DNA from: Symbiodinium natans
Taxonomy: Eukaryota; Sar; Dinophyceae; Suessiales; Symbiodiniaceae
Direction: 5' to 3'
NCBI GenBank assembly: GCA_905221605.1
Contig: CAJNDS010002112.1
Span: 337,501-401,500 of the forward strand
DNA length: 64,000 nucleotides
Positions 36,404 to 50,212 of the stretch are shown here, in pieces (the first letter of the stretch is position 1; every line of letters begins with the position of its first letter). The notes below the pieces were generated by a model. That model saw nothing but the letters and a program-made list of their open reading frames with translations, made no database searches and was not told the DNA's origin. A program made the position numbers and the translations under genes.

Positions 36404-37223
36404 AGTAGAAAGGTTGAGGGTTTAGGGTGTCTAGAGTTCACATACATGACCCCCAATAACTCGTGCAGGGTATTGGGCTATTGGGGGGCTCTAGAAAGGG
36501 AGCACTTCGCCCACGAAAGCATACTGTGCGACTTGCCTAGTGCAAGCCGCATGAACAAGGACCGCAGAGTTTCACCCCAAAGTTTTATTTTGAGTTTTGG
36601 TTTCGGGGGACCAGCAAAAATGAGCACTAAAGCCGCAATGAACAAGGTACAGATTCACACCGCATACCCGAATATCTATCATCGCTATCACAACCACGAC
36701 AGGGGGCTAATCATACTGCTGCTACCCAAATCGACGTATTCAATCTTATAGAAGCATAATTACCAACCCTGGTCTTTTGTGGCTCAATCGGCTGTCAGAA
36801 CTTTGGTTCCCGCGAAGATGCTTTTTGTCTCCAGGATTTTTCAGAAGATGGCCCAGCAAAACAAACCCAAATAACCCGAGGCGCCTAGCATAACCCGAGG
36901 CCCCTAGCCCCAAAATAACACCAGGCCCTTACACAGCCCAAAAAAGCCCAAAACCCTGAACCCCCAAGCCCGAAAATTTCTGCGGAAGGGATGCAGCACT
37001 AGACCCCTAAAACAACCCCCGCACCACCCCCCTCTCCCAAAAAAACAAACTCATAAATAAACAGACCCTTAAATTAGGCCCTAAAAAGCCCTAGAAAACT
37101 ATTCGAAATAATTGATATCTGAGTTGTGCCTTAAACCCTTTGAAAAATATTTTTCATAATTTCCTTTATAAGTAGAAGGGAAGTGGAAGTAAAATAAACA
37201 TCCCAAAGCACGACCCAGAGAAG

Positions 37224-37288
37224 GAACCTTACGTAGCTTGGGCCAACCTCATGGGGCTTGTCCAGGCTGATCAAGCCGTGGGGCCTGG
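37224..37288 (+). CDS. Candidate internal exon, unknown
   Basis: Acceptor AAG|G, EPYVAWANLMGLVQADQAVG P, then a GT donor. Compact and protein-like. No family recognised. Confidence 0.35.
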
Positions 37289-37314
37289 GTGTTGCACGGC
37301 GCTTCAGGGCATTT

Positions 37315-37610
37315 TAGGGGCTTAGGGTCTAGGGCCTTGAAGGATTTAGGGTTTAGGATTTAGGGGTTCAGGGTTTAGGGGTTTAGGGTTTAGGGGTTTA
37401 GGGGTTTAGGGTTTAGGGGTTTAGGATATAGGGGTTTAGGGCTTGGGTGGGTTAGGGTTGGTTTAGGGTTTTGGGTTTTGGGGGGGTTTAGGGTTTAGGG
37501 CTTTGGGGGTTTAGGTTTAGGGTTTAGGGCATTGGGGGTTTAGGGTCTATGTCTTGGGGGGGGGGGGGGTTCGGGTTTAGGGTTTAGGGCTTTCGGGGGG
37601 GCGGGGTTGG
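37315..37610. repeat. Degenerate TTTAGGG/GGGGTTTA block
   Basis: Mixed GGGTTTA, GGGGTTTA and GGGTTTT units with G runs, more decayed than other arrays. Confidence 0.85.
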
Positions 37611-38004
37611 GTTTAGGGCTTTTTGGGTTGAGTGTTTTGGCTTTAGGGCTTTGGGGGGTTCAGGAAAGGTTCGGAGGTTTTGAGGGTGTGGGTTTGCAAG
37701 TTGAACGACGCTTACGGCTTAGAGGGTTTAAAGAAGGGGCTTGGGGCTTTGGTTTAGGAAGGTTTTTCCGGTCTGGGTTTAGGATCTTGGGTTGTTCAAG
37801 GGTTTCTCAAGGTGACTGCTACGTTTGGGGTTCAGGGCTGGCCTGAGGTTCAGGAGAGTGTCGGGTTGACAGTTTCGGGGTTTAGGGTTTAGGGTTTGTC
37901 CCTGCCAGGAAGGGGCGAAGAGGGCCTCTTAGCTTCTCCAGGTAGGCTGGAGCGCCAGAACCCTCCCCTGAAAAAAATCCGGGCGTCAGGGCTTTGACTT
38001 TTGG

Positions 38005-38066
38005 GAGCGGGAGAGGGAGAGGGAGAGGGAGAGGGAGAGGCGAGGGAGAGGGAGAGGGAGAGACCG
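38005..38066. repeat. GGGAGA microsatellite
   Basis: About ten GGGAGA units with one shift. The ORFs through it are artefacts. Confidence 0.95.
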
Positions 38067-39518
38067 CGAGAGGGAGCTTTCTGTCAAGGGTTCACCATCG
38101 GTACGAAAAACTGCGTATGGGATTTTGCAGTATTCTGAGTCAGAACTGGGAAGGCAACTGTGAAGACGTTGGATGCTGAAGACTGTAGACAAACGGCTTC
38201 ATGAAAACATGATCAACCTGAAACTGTCTGCCAAGGGGCGTGAAGTACCCCGTGGTGAAAACCTTTCTTGCTGCAAGGGGAAGTACGGGAACCCCAACAC
38301 TAATTAAAGCCTAAACCTATCTGCCTGGATGAGTCGTACCCGTTCTCTTGAACAAGACCAGACACAACGAACTTACGAACTGACAAACCCGAAAACTTAA
38401 ACCCTAAACCCTAAACCCTAAACCCTAAACCCGAAACCCGAAACCCTAAACCCTAAACCCTAAACCCTAAACCCTAAACCCTAAACTGCAACTGCTCTCC
38501 AGCTCTCTGGGTTGGGCCCTCCGAAAGAACCCAAGCGCCTGCCGAGATCTCCTGGCGCCCAATACATCCCGCAACATCAGCTGATCACTTCTTAGTGCCA
38601 CTCTTAGTGCCACTCCGCAGGGACGAGTCGAGGACAGGTTTTTTCTTGTTTTTTCTGATTGTTTTTTGGTGGTGGGGGGGGGGGGGGTGGGGAAGCACAC
38701 AAAGTAGACCGAAACGCACGTGCACGTAGTTCTGCTGACTATGTTAGCACATGCGTGCAAATCATGAAACCTAAAACCCAAAACCCTGAACCCTAACCCT
38801 AAACCCTGAACCCGGGTCCAAGCAGCCCCCGCCGGGTACACCACCCAGGAGGATCCCAGCATCGAGCTTTCCAGGCTGGGCTGCTCTGCCGGTGCTTGGG
38901 GCAAAGGCTCCAACCTCAAGAAGCGGAAGCGGGGGGGGGGGGGGGGGTGTCAGGGTTTGGGGGCTTTTTTGCTTGGTTTTTCTTTTTTTGCAGGGGGGGG
39001 GAGGGGGGTTGGGGTCTAGGTTTAGGGTTCTCCAAACCAACAACCGTCCGCCCCCGAGAACTGGAGTCAGCACTTACTTAGCAACCCAAAAAGCAAAAGG
39101 ATCCTGTGCAAAAAAAAAAGTACGATATGACAATCAGAAGGTCACTGTCAATGGTCAAGGAGGGGGGAGGGGTTACACAAGGCACAGATCAAACCCTAAA
39201 CCTGTTCTTTCTCCTCATCCTGGCCTGTTACACCCCTAAACCCTGCACTGTAAACCCCTCAAACGGCACAGTCGCCGTGCCCCCACTCCCATAGAGCCCT
39301 AGGTGTCTTAAACCCTAGACCCTAAACCCTCATCACTAAACCTAAACCCGAACCGTACTTAAACCCTAAACCCTGACCCAAGGTGGTAATGGGGCTGAGC
39401 CTTCATAGAGGTTTTGTCAGGGTTTCATGGCTTTGTGTTTGGGGCTCTGCGGCAGGGAGAAGCCCTAAGTACTAAGCAGGCGTCGGCTTCTGCAAGGGAA
39501 GGAACGTCAAGAACTTCT

Positions 39519-39622
39519 ACTTGAAGGTTCATGTGTAGTTCTAAGCAGTGTTCTAAGCTGTATTGTCACCTTAGTCGGGGCACTTAAAACCCTACTTATA
39601 ACTACCCAGGAACCTTCAAGTA
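39519..39622. mobile_element. F1 foldback element
   Basis: CTTGAAGGTTCATGTGTAG and CTACCCAGGAACCTTCAAG; full-length, about 104 bp. Lies just downstream of the methyltransferase stop codon. Confidence 0.85.
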
Positions 39623-39632
39623 GGTTTTGGGA

Positions 39633-40897
39633 TCATCCCAGGCCGAGCCGCACAATGCCCTCCCAGTCGCTGATGCGGCTCCCGTCATACGACCATGGCG
39701 GAGCCCGGCCGATGAAGGACCGGACCTTTACCTCGCGGACGGCAGGTTAGGATCTTCCCCCTTGTGCTAACAGCTTTCTAGGGATTATTATTGTAGGGGG
39801 GTACGAGAATCCCTACTAAGTGAGTATAAGGGGAGTAATAGTAGGGGGTACTAGAATCCCCATTAAGGACTGTTAGAAAAAGGGGGAACATCCCAAACGG
39901 CAGGGCTGAAGGTCTTGTTGCCACCCGGGGCCTGGAAGGTATAGGTTTAGGGTTTAGGGTCTAGGACCTGAAAGGCTTGAGGTCCACGTAACCCCTCAAT
40001 AGGGTTTAGGGTTTAGGGTTTAGGGTTTAGGGTTTAGGGTTTAGGGTTTAGGGTTTAGGGTTTAGGGTTTACGGTTTAGGGTTTAGGGTTTAGGGTTTAG
40101 GGTTTAGGGCTAGAGCATTGGGCATATGGTCCTGACCGAGCTCGTTTTCGTTTCCAAGGCACCAAACCAGCCGCTACGGCCTCGTCGACCGCCCTATGGA
40201 CCCCGGCAGTGGTTCCATAGTCATCCAGCACGATGGTCCGCACCTCAGGGGCTGAGTACCCTAGCCCAAAAAAAGGTTAACCTCTTGAACTATAGTAGGA
40301 GTATAGAAGGTTTAAAAGGGTTATATAGAGGTTACCTACTCAGCTGCTAAGGTACATCCTGTTGAACTATACTAGGATTATAGAAGCCCCAAAAGGTTAA
40401 AGGTTACCTACTCAGCTGCTAAGGTACATGAGGCAGAGCAAGGGTGCGTTGGAGGTCGCTGCGCACGCTGCCGTAGTCATGCGCGGCGTCGATGAAAACT
40501 GCATGGATGGGCGTGTTGGAAAACAAGCCCCAGTCCTCGTTCATTGTTGGGATAATATCAAAAATGTGCTTTGGTATTCCTTGTTGGGTTTAAGTACTCT
40601 TAAAGATGCAAAAATGTTTCTCAACTATGACAAAGAGTCGTCCATGACGCTGTGGAACTTGAGATACACCACGTTCCGCAAGTCCTCGTTGCGGGCCGCG
40701 TTGCTCTTCAGAACTTGCGCAGAGTTCTCCAGGGCGAGGACCGTCCCAAACAGCCTCGACAGGACACGGGTACAGTGCCCGAGATGCGCGCCAACTTCCA
40801 GCACCGTTTCGTTGCGCGAGCTGTTGAACAAACTGACCAAGTCGATCTTGAATTGCGAGGAGGTTGTCCAAGCGTCCACATTCTTGTCGTGGAGCAC
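39633..40897 (-). CDS. Class I SAM-dependent methyltransferase, partial (four exons)
   Basis: Exons: 40640-40897 with the SAM-binding loop TVLEVGAHLGHCTRVL and a following acidic strand end (TVLALENS); 40428-40535 with IHAVFIDAAHDYGSVRSDL; 40142-40243 with RTIVLDDYGTTAGVHRAVDE; 39633-39731 with FIGRAPPWSYDGSRISDWEG and a TGA. The order VLEVGxxxG, vFIDAxHxY, vxDDYG matches Methyltransf_24-like proteins; the substrate is unknown. The first exon shown starts at CAG|G, so the N-terminus is upstream and not found. Intron 1 is GA-AG with the direct repeat GACT; intron 2 is GT-AG and holds two tandem element copies; intron 3 is probably GC-AG and holds an F2 foldback and a TTTAGGG array. Confidence 0.75.
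39748..39902. mobile_element. F2 foldback, extended copy
   Basis: TCTTCCCCCTTGTGCTAACA at one end, AGGGGGAACATCCC at the other, and an internal duplication of the TAGTAGGGGGTAC core. Inside methyltransferase intron 3. Confidence 0.75.
40003..40110. repeat. TTTAGGG array in methyltransferase intron 3
   Basis: About 15 units with one TTTACGG variant, between the exons at 40142 and 39731. Confidence 0.95.
40255..40427. mobile_element. Two tandem copies of a roughly 90-bp element forming an intron
   Basis: TACTCAGCTGCTAAGGTACA occurs twice, and TTGAACTATAGTAGGAGTAT is echoed by TTGAACTATACTAGGATTAT. Together they make nearly the whole of methyltransferase intron 2 (40244-40427). Confidence 0.8.
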
Positions 40898-41033
40898 CTG
40901 CACGCAGGACTTCTAGGAGTCACCGAAGGCCCCCAGAACAAATGATCTGCAAAAAGTTGATGCCCCTCAACTCCGAGCGAACCCTGCCAAACCCTAAACA
41001 AAACCTAAAAATCTCAACCCCAAACCAACTTAA

Positions 41034-41118
41034 ACTTGAAGGTTCGTGGGCACTTCTAAGCTTTCCTAGAAGTACCTCAATATGACCAAACTTACAACTG
41101 CCCATGAACCTTCAAGAA
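41034..41118. mobile_element. F1 foldback element
   Basis: CTTGAAGGTTCGTGGGCAC and CTGCCCATGAACCTTCAAG arms, about 85 bp. Confidence 0.85.
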
Positions 41119-41373
41119 CCCCTCTTCTGGGAACCCTTTTGCCCTTTTGAGCAACGGACTTTGGAGGCTGCCGGCAAACATGCAACTTCTTAGAAGTCAT
41201 ATCACGCTTTTGCCCTAAACCCTAAGCCTAAACCCTAAACCCTAAATCCTAAACCCTAAATCCCAAACCCTAAACCAACCCCTCTTCTGGGGCGCGCACA
41301 TCTTCAGCGAGCCTCGGAGTACGATTCGGTGGGCTTAGGAGCGCTACAGAAACGGAGGCCCCAAGCTCTAAGT

Positions 41374-41450
41374 ACCCTAAACCCTAAACCCTAAACCCTA
41401 AACCCTAAACCCTAAACCCTAAACCCTAAACCCTAAACCCTAAACCCTGC
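41374..41450. repeat. CCCTAAA array
   Basis: About 11 perfect units. Confidence 0.95.
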
Positions 41451-42005
41451 CGGCGAGGAGCTGGGAGTCGGCGGAGCTAGCCCAGGCAGAGGCAACCAGG
41501 GCAGGTAGCAGCCATGGCTTCATCCGAGGATGGTGGCAGTCTCAGAACCCTAGGTTTAGGGTTTGTTTTTGGGGGGTTTAGGGTTCAAGGTGTAAGGTTC
41601 AGGGTGCAGGGTTTAGTGTTTTGGGGGTTTCGGGTTTAGGGTTTGGGGTTTGGGGGGTTAGGGTTTAAGGGCCTAGAAAATCATGCTTCTAGATATTCCC
41701 GAGGGTTGAGTATCAACTACAACCACCTTGGTCAGTTTGGAACCCAGGCCCCCTTTTGGATTTTGCGGTCCGTCATATTTGGACTTGGGCATGGGGCTCA
41801 CGGGTCACTCTGTCTCAAGCTCGCACATGTGTCCCAAGATATTTCAAGACCCCGCGAAGATCTGCTGAGTGGGATCAGGCAGGGCACCGTACATTGGTTT
41901 AGGGCACCCCCTGTGCCTTTTTTCCCGTAAACGTTTCCTCACCTGAAAGTGTCCTCATGCGAGGGCCGGGCCGGCGTAATACCGCGCGTGCACTTCCCGT
42001 TTTTT

Positions 42006-42049
42006 ACTTGAAAAAGGTCCATGGGTAGCTATACGTAGGGTAATAAGTC

Positions 42050-42094
<45 letters not shown>

Positions 42095-42187
42095 ATATCT
42101 GTGTGTTATATACATATATATATACATGTGTGTGTGCCATAAATGATATACTTGCAACCCTACTTCTAGCCACCCAACCTTGAAATA
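42006..42187. mobile_element. F1 foldback with a TA microsatellite inside
   Basis: Arms GGTCCATGGGTAGCTATACG and TACTTCTAGCCACCCAACC surround about 45 bp of (TA)n and further TA/TG repeats. The copy at 45104-45228 also has a short (TA) run in one arm. Confidence 0.75.
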
Positions 42188-42404
42188 GGCTCTTGCTGTC
42201 ACCCCCCTCCGCCCGCGGAAAGAATCGAAAAACTAAGGCTCTCGGAGAATGGGGCCCCTGCAAAAAGGAACTTATGGCTTAGGGCTTAGTGCGCTGGCTG
42301 TAAACCCTTTGAAGCCCAAACCCTCAACAACCTGATCACTCAAAAATCCGAAAGCCCTACGTGGAAAGCCCGGGGGCGGTTTGGGGTTTAGGATTTAAGG
42401 TTTA

Positions 42405-42480
42405 AGATGGCCTGCCAGGACGTGTGGACCGCATACCACCCACCCGGCACAGTGGAGGATGGGGCGAATGCCTTCGCAGC
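42405..42480. CDS. Candidate exon, strand uncertain
   Basis: Unique segment between telomeric variants. Plus reads MACQDVWTAYHPPGTVEDGA; minus reads AFAPSSTVPGGWYAVHTSWQ. Both are protein-like and neither is recognised. Confidence 0.3.
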
Positions 42481-42704
42481 GTTTAGGGCTTAGGGCTTAG
42501 GGCTTAGGGCTTAGGGTTCAAAGCTTAGGGCTCAAAGTTTGGGGCTTAGGGCTTCGGGTAAAAAATCTGTCCTCAACAATGGCAGCAGAGCTCTGTTCAG
42601 AGATAGGCCAGCCACTGCAACTCTTTCTCGCAGGCTTAGGACCTTTGTGACGGCATATATGGCTCCGTGTCCCGTGTCGGTACCCCCCCCCCCCCCACCC
42701 CCCC

Positions 42705-42900
42705 TAAACCTTAAACCCTAAACCCCTAAACCCTCAACCCTAAACCCTCAACCCAAACCCCAACCACACCACAGGGGGGCCCAAGCCACAGGGGGGAGGG
42801 GCGGGGGCCCTAAACCCTAAACCCTAAACCCTAAACCCTAAACCCTAAACCCTAAACCCTAAACCCTAAACCCTAAACCCTAAACCCTAAACCCTAAACT
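42705..42900. repeat. CCCTAAA array
   Basis: Perfect units from 42806 to 42898, preceded by mixed CCCTCAA and CCCCAA units and G/C runs. Confidence 0.95.
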
Positions 42901-43029
42901 CAACCCAAACCCCAACCACACCACCCCACAGGGGGGGCCATTGGGGGGGGGGGACCAAGGGGGAGGGGGGGACCAATATATTGGCCCTTCTCTTAGCCTG
43001 GCAGAGGTGTGGGGTTCAAGGTTAAGGGC

Positions 43030-43180
43030 CAGCAAGGTCTGTCTCTGTCTGTCTGTCTGCTGTCTCTGTCTGTCTCTGTCTGTGTTTGTGTGTCTGTGCG
43101 TCTGCGTCTCTGTGTCTCTGGGTGTGTGTCTGTATGTGTCTGTATGTGTGTCTGTGTGTCTGTGGTCTGTGTGTCTGTGC
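43030..43180. repeat. TCTG/TG microsatellite
   Basis: Imperfect TCTG, TGTG and CTGT units. Cys-rich plus-strand ORFs here are artefacts. Confidence 0.9.
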
Positions 43181-43614
43181 TATTTCAAGCAAGTTGCAGC
43201 AAGTTGCCTTTAGATCGGAAATAAGGGGGTCTCTCTGAGGGGGCCTCGTTTGCAGTAGATGTCTCGTAGTTTAGAGTTCAGGGCGCCGTTTACGGAAAAG
43301 AAAAAAAAACCTTCCCCACTCTTCCGATGTTTACTCCCTAAACCCTAAACCCTAAACCCTAAACCCCCATGCGCTGAGCCCCACGCCACGCGTGGGGGAT
43401 CCTGGTACCAACCTGGAACTGGCAAGTAGCAACTCTGGGGCCCGTGGTGTGAGGGGGTTTAGAGTTTAGGGTGTAGGGTTTAGGGTTTAGGGTTTGGGGT
43501 GTAGGGTTTAGGGTTTAGGGTTTAGGGTGGGCTTCGGGCCGTAGGGCCAAAGACTTTCGGGCTTAGAACTTGTAGGAAGCATGGGGTTGAAGGTGAAAAT
43601 CACCATAAAATGAC

Positions 43615-43745
43615 TAGACCCAGGGGTCACCTTTGAATAAAAAGGGTACCCTCTTTGGTCTTAAAAATGCAAAATGTTACCCAACTATGACGTAGTTGAA
43701 GGGAACCCCAACCCTAAAAAAAGGAAACAAGGGCCTACTCCGGGT
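43615..43745. mobile_element. Short element, family F7
   Basis: AAAAAGGGTACCCTCTTTGG and AGGAAACAAGGGCC, related to 29215-29325. Confidence 0.5.
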
Positions 43746-43929
43746 CCTAGATGACATAATCCGGTCCGCCCAATGTGACAGATAGCTTGACAAAGTCGGA
43801 ACACCATGGAACGCGTGCCCGGATTCGGAACTCTCTCCTCCAACACCCCACGCGGCAAACCTTCACATCATATGCCTGGCCAAACAAACACATGACATGT
43901 CATCATGTCTGGCGCCACTCCTCTTAAGT

Positions 43930-44035
43930 ACTGTTGGTTTGCAGGGAATGGGGGAATGAGGTACCCTCCATAATCCTGTAAAGGTTATATATAGGGCCCT
44001 CATTCCCTCATTCCCTGCTAACCAGCAGTAAGTCC
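43930..44035. mobile_element. Foldback element forming the intron next to the exon at 44027
   Basis: Arms GTTTGCAGGGAATG and CATTCCCTGCTAACC with a repeated GGGAATGAGG core. The GC donor of the neighbouring exon lies at its edge. Confidence 0.7.
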
Positions 44036-44104
44036 TGCTGGCACCAGCTCATGCTCGTCGATGATGGCATTCAGCCTGCTCCTCTTACTTTCAGACTCCA
44101 CGGC
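44027..44104 (-). CDS. Candidate internal exon, unknown protein
   Basis: Acceptor GAG|G, 26 codons AVESESKRSRLNAIIDEHEL VPAGLT, GC donor. Helical and charged; strong coding character. No family recognised. The acceptor lies about ten bases from a TTTAGGG array. Confidence 0.5.
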
Positions 44105-44114
44105 CTCCATGATA

Positions 44115-44195
44115 GCTTAGGGTTTAGGGTTTAGGGTTTAGGGTTTAGGGTTTAGGGTTTAGGGTTTAGGGTTTAGGGTTTAGGGTTTAGGGTTA
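44115..44195. repeat. TTTAGGG array
   Basis: About 11 perfect units adjacent to the candidate exon at 44027-44104. Confidence 0.95.
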
Positions 44196-44296
44196 GTTTG
44201 GAATGTTCCCCCTTCTACTAACAGTCCTTTATAGGGATGAAAATAGGTGATACTATAATCCCAACCCTGCTGATATAAGGGGGAACATCCCAAATG
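44196..44296. mobile_element. F2 foldback element
   Basis: GGAATGTTCCCCCTTCTACT and ATAAGGGGGAACATCCC arms. Confidence 0.85.
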
Positions 44297-44669
44297 ATGG
44301 TAGTTGATTCGAAGCTGCCAAACTTTCGAGCCAATCACTCCCACATGCGGGGGCTCCGAAAGCAGTGGATGTCTGGCTAGTATCCCCAAAAGGACACCCT
44401 ATACACTCACCAATAGAAGGGACCTTCTATACACTCACCAAATGACAGTGATATGCACCCGGTTTCACGTGGGGTGGCGCTTGCTAAGGGCAGTCTACGG
44501 CATTTGGGGTACAAGGGCGGACCCTGACTTTTGGAAACTCCCAACTTTTGATCCCAAAACCCCACACCCGAAACCAAAATATCCCCGCAGCTCCCAGTTT
44601 GAAACCCCAAACCCTAAACCCCTAAACCCTGTTTTTTGCTTCGCCTCTGAGGATCGAAGCCAATTCTGA

Positions 44670-44975
44670 ATACCCTAAACCCCAAACCCGAAACCCCAAA
44701 CCCTAAACCCCAAACCCCAAACCCCAAACCCTAAACCCTAAACCCCAAACCCTAAACCCTGAAAGATGGAAGTAACAGCTCAACTGCGCACCTGGGTCCA
44801 CGTAGCCGGGTGGAGAGGGCCAGACCTGGTTGCCCAGGTCGGGAGCCGCCTCAGGGTTTGGGGTTTAGGGTTTGGGGTTTAGGGTTTAGGGTTTAGGGTT
44901 TGGGGTTTAGGGTTTAGGGTTTGGGTTTGGGGTTTAGGGTTTAGGGTTTAGGGTTTAGGGTTTAGGGTTTAGGGG
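44670..44975. repeat. CCCTAAA block and TTTAGGG block flanking an exon
   Basis: CCCTAAA/CCCCAAA at 44670-44760, then the candidate exon 44792-44849, then TTTAGGG/TTTGGGG at 44855-44975. The two blocks point in opposite directions. Confidence 0.9.
44792..44849 (-). CDS. Candidate internal exon, unknown protein
   Basis: Acceptor GAG|G, AAPDLGNQVWPSPPGYVDP, donor GT. Good coding character, no family recognised. It may belong with 44027-44104, though the phases need another exon between. Confidence 0.45.
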
Positions 44976-45103
44976 CTTTGTGTGTGTGTTTTGATTTGCC
45001 AGAGGTTGGGGTGTTGGGCTTGGGTTCTCTCACTTTCGCACCGGACAGGCTGCGGGTCCCCTCCGACTAGAAGGTGGGGGTGGGGGCGGTGGGGGCGGGG
45101 GGT

Positions 45104-45228
45104 TCTGAAGCTCATGGGTAGTTAGAAGTAGAGTCATGAGTACCTCAATGAAGGGTTAGGAGAGAGGTTACTTTACCTTGCAACCCTACATATATATATA
45201 TATATAACTAGCCATGAAGCTTCAAGTA
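45104..45228. mobile_element. F1 foldback element
   Basis: CTGAAGCTCATGGGTAGTTA and TAACTAGCCATGAAGCTTCA arms, with (TA)n next to the right arm. Confidence 0.75.
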
Positions 45229-45315
45229 GGGCACTGGCAAGCTCTCTTCTGAATCCAGGAAAAAACCCTGAGAAAGCTCTCCAGGGCCCCTTTTGCATCC
45301 TAAAACCTAACCTAA

Positions 45316-45412
45316 GATGGCCCTTCAAACCCTCTGAAAAATATTCCTAAATATGGTCCTCTCAAACCCAATAAGGGAAAATATAAAATATCCCAAGGGC
45401 CTACCTAGTAAC
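45316..45412. mobile_element. F3 introner-like element, well preserved
   Basis: Almost identical over 90 bp to the copy at 51786-51884. Both carry TCTGAAAAATATTCCTAAAT and AATATCCCAAGGGCCTACCT. Confidence 0.85.
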
Positions 45413-45459
45413 CCTAGACCCTAAACCCTAAACTCGAAACCCTACTATCCAACGGCACG

Positions 45460-45912
45460 ATGCCAGCTAACAAGAGCCGGAACCATCGAGGCGAGCCCGA
45501 TGATTCAGGGAGCCAGCAGCACTCGCTGCCTAGTGCAGCCAACCAAGCGACGCTCACCCGGGTTCAGGGTTTAGGGTTTAGGGAATTCAGACTCTTTTCT
45601 CTTCTCCTTGCGGCTGTGCAGGCTTTCTACGCCATAGGCACTTGGCCTTGAAACGAATGGAACGAGCTCTCGAGCCCTCTGGCATGGTAGGAACTCTGTC
45701 GAGCTGCTGCGGCCCAGAACGTGGGTGTGAGGCATATGGCTACAGCAGTGATCGGGCGAGTAGCTAAGGTCACGCGGTGGGCACAGCATATCTGGGCGTT
45801 ACTATGGCTGCAAGAACCAGCGGCCAAAAGAATTTGCAAACAAGTTGGGCTTGGGCATCTTCTGCGCATGCCCACGAGCGCGAAGGCCCCCATAGGAGGC
45901 CGCAAAATGTAG
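45460..45912 (+). CDS. Candidate small gene, two or three exons
   Basis: Exon from ATG at 45460 (MPANKSRNHRGEPDDSGSQQ) to about 45561. A TTTAGGG block and a pyrimidine-rich acceptor at 45628 follow. A further frame to TAG at 45912 contains MATAVIGRVAKVTRWAQHIW and QEPAAKRICKQVGLGHLLRM. Exon joins are unresolved. It would be tail-to-tail with isocitrate dehydrogenase. Confidence 0.4.
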
Positions 45913-46137
45913 GGCAGCCAATGCTCCCCTAAAGGTCAGCGCTCCAAAACCACTTGCGGGAGGGGCCTTCTCCTCAACTTCAAATCTTACACTTTCTAGG
46001 TGACAACGAGACCCTGCGAACTACTGTTACTGTGCCTAGGCCCCACAGCCCCTCACCTCCTGGCGCCGGCACGGCTACTGTGCGGGCCATGCAGGCATGG
46101 AAAATAGCCGAACCTCTCAGCCTCGAGCAGCAAAGCT

Positions 46138-48884
<2,747 letters not shown>

Positions 48885-49039
48885 GGTGTGTGCGAGGTCA
48901 GAGAGAAAGTCGAGGCAAAGTCGTCTTGAACCAAAATTCTGCCATTTTCATCAGAAGGATCTCTTCATTGCGGGAAGAGGGTGAGAGGGGGGGCGGCATT
49001 GGGGACTGCTTCTGTGCTTGGCGGTTGCCCGAGCAACTC

Positions 49040-49406
49040 ACCCGCTACTTCTGCTTCTCTTCTCAGTGCCGTGAATTTTGGCCTGTGGCCAAATCGACGT
49101 TGGGATCAATTTGGTATGTGTGACTACTGATTCGCATCATGATTTCGTGCAGAAATCCCAACTTTCCAGCCGGTTGTGATGGCTGTGGCCATGGGCTGTG
49201 GCGTTTTGTCAACTGTGGCGAATTGCTTTCTAAAACGCTTACAGCACATGATTTATACATGCGCCGGTGGTGCAAGTGCTCGTGTCTGTGTGCTGTGTGT
49301 GCTGAGTGACAGTAAAACACAGACAGGCCCAACATTCTTAAAGTTGAAAGTCAACCCCGCGCATCAATACCCTAAACCCTCCGACTTTTTCAGGGCCTTG
49401 AGTTAG
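49040..49406 (+). CDS. Candidate plus-strand exons, unknown
   Basis: A pyrimidine tract TTCTGCTTCTCTTCTCAG precedes CREFWPVAKSTLGSIW; a second open stretch from about 49160 contains VVMAVAMGCGVLSTVANCFL. The competing frame CDGCGHGLWRFVNCGE is also open. Divergent from the IDH start. Low confidence. Confidence 0.3.
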
Positions 49407-49690
49407 GGCTCCAAACCCCAACCCTTTCAAACATAAAACCCCGAGCTAAACTACACTCCCAAAGCCTGGGTCAACCCCTGGACAAGACTAAACTTCCAAA
49501 CCCCAGACCCCTAAACCCTAAACCCCTAAGCCTTCATGAGCGCTTCCAAGGCCCAAAAAGTTTAAACCCTCATAAAACTGCAGCCTCAGGCCCTAATAAA
49601 CCTTTACAAACGACTAGTTTGCATTCCAGGCTTGGGTGAGCCTAAACCACTATGAACCCCTAAACTCCAAACCGAAACTTCTGCAGCCCT

Positions 49691-49800
49691 ACTTGAAGGT
49701 TCATGGGCAGTGATAAGCCGGGCTATGAGTAGCCAAAGAAAGGTGATGAACATAGGCTACCTGATGACCCTACTTATAACTACCCATGAACCTTCAACTA
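49691..49800. mobile_element. F1 foldback element
   Basis: CTTGAAGGTTCATGGGCAG and CTACCCATGAACCTTCAAC arms, followed immediately by a CCCTAAA array. Confidence 0.85.
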
Positions 49801-50212
49801 TCCCTAAACCCTAAACCCTAAACCCTAAACCCCAAACCCTAAACCCTAAACCCTAAACCCTAAACCCTAAACCCTAAACCCAACCCAATGAACCCTCAAG
49901 TCTGACCCAAAAAAACCTCCGAGCCTCCATGGCCTGAAGCGTTGCCAAGCCATGGGCTCTGTAGGCCCGCAGTCCTCACCAAGAGTTTAGGGTTTAGGGT
50001 TTAGGGTTTAGGGTTTAGGGTTTAGCGCTTGCTAGACCATGAAATTACCCTTAGGAAAGCGGCGGGGTGCAGTCAGCCTTGGAAAGTGGGGGTGTTGGGC
50101 TTGCCAGGGTTTTCGGCTTTGGGGCTCAGGGTTTAGGGCTTCGGGTTGGGTCGTGTCATGTGAGGGCGCGCCCGATCCACCCTGGCCCATCCACCCTGTA
50201 CTCTGCCAGGCT

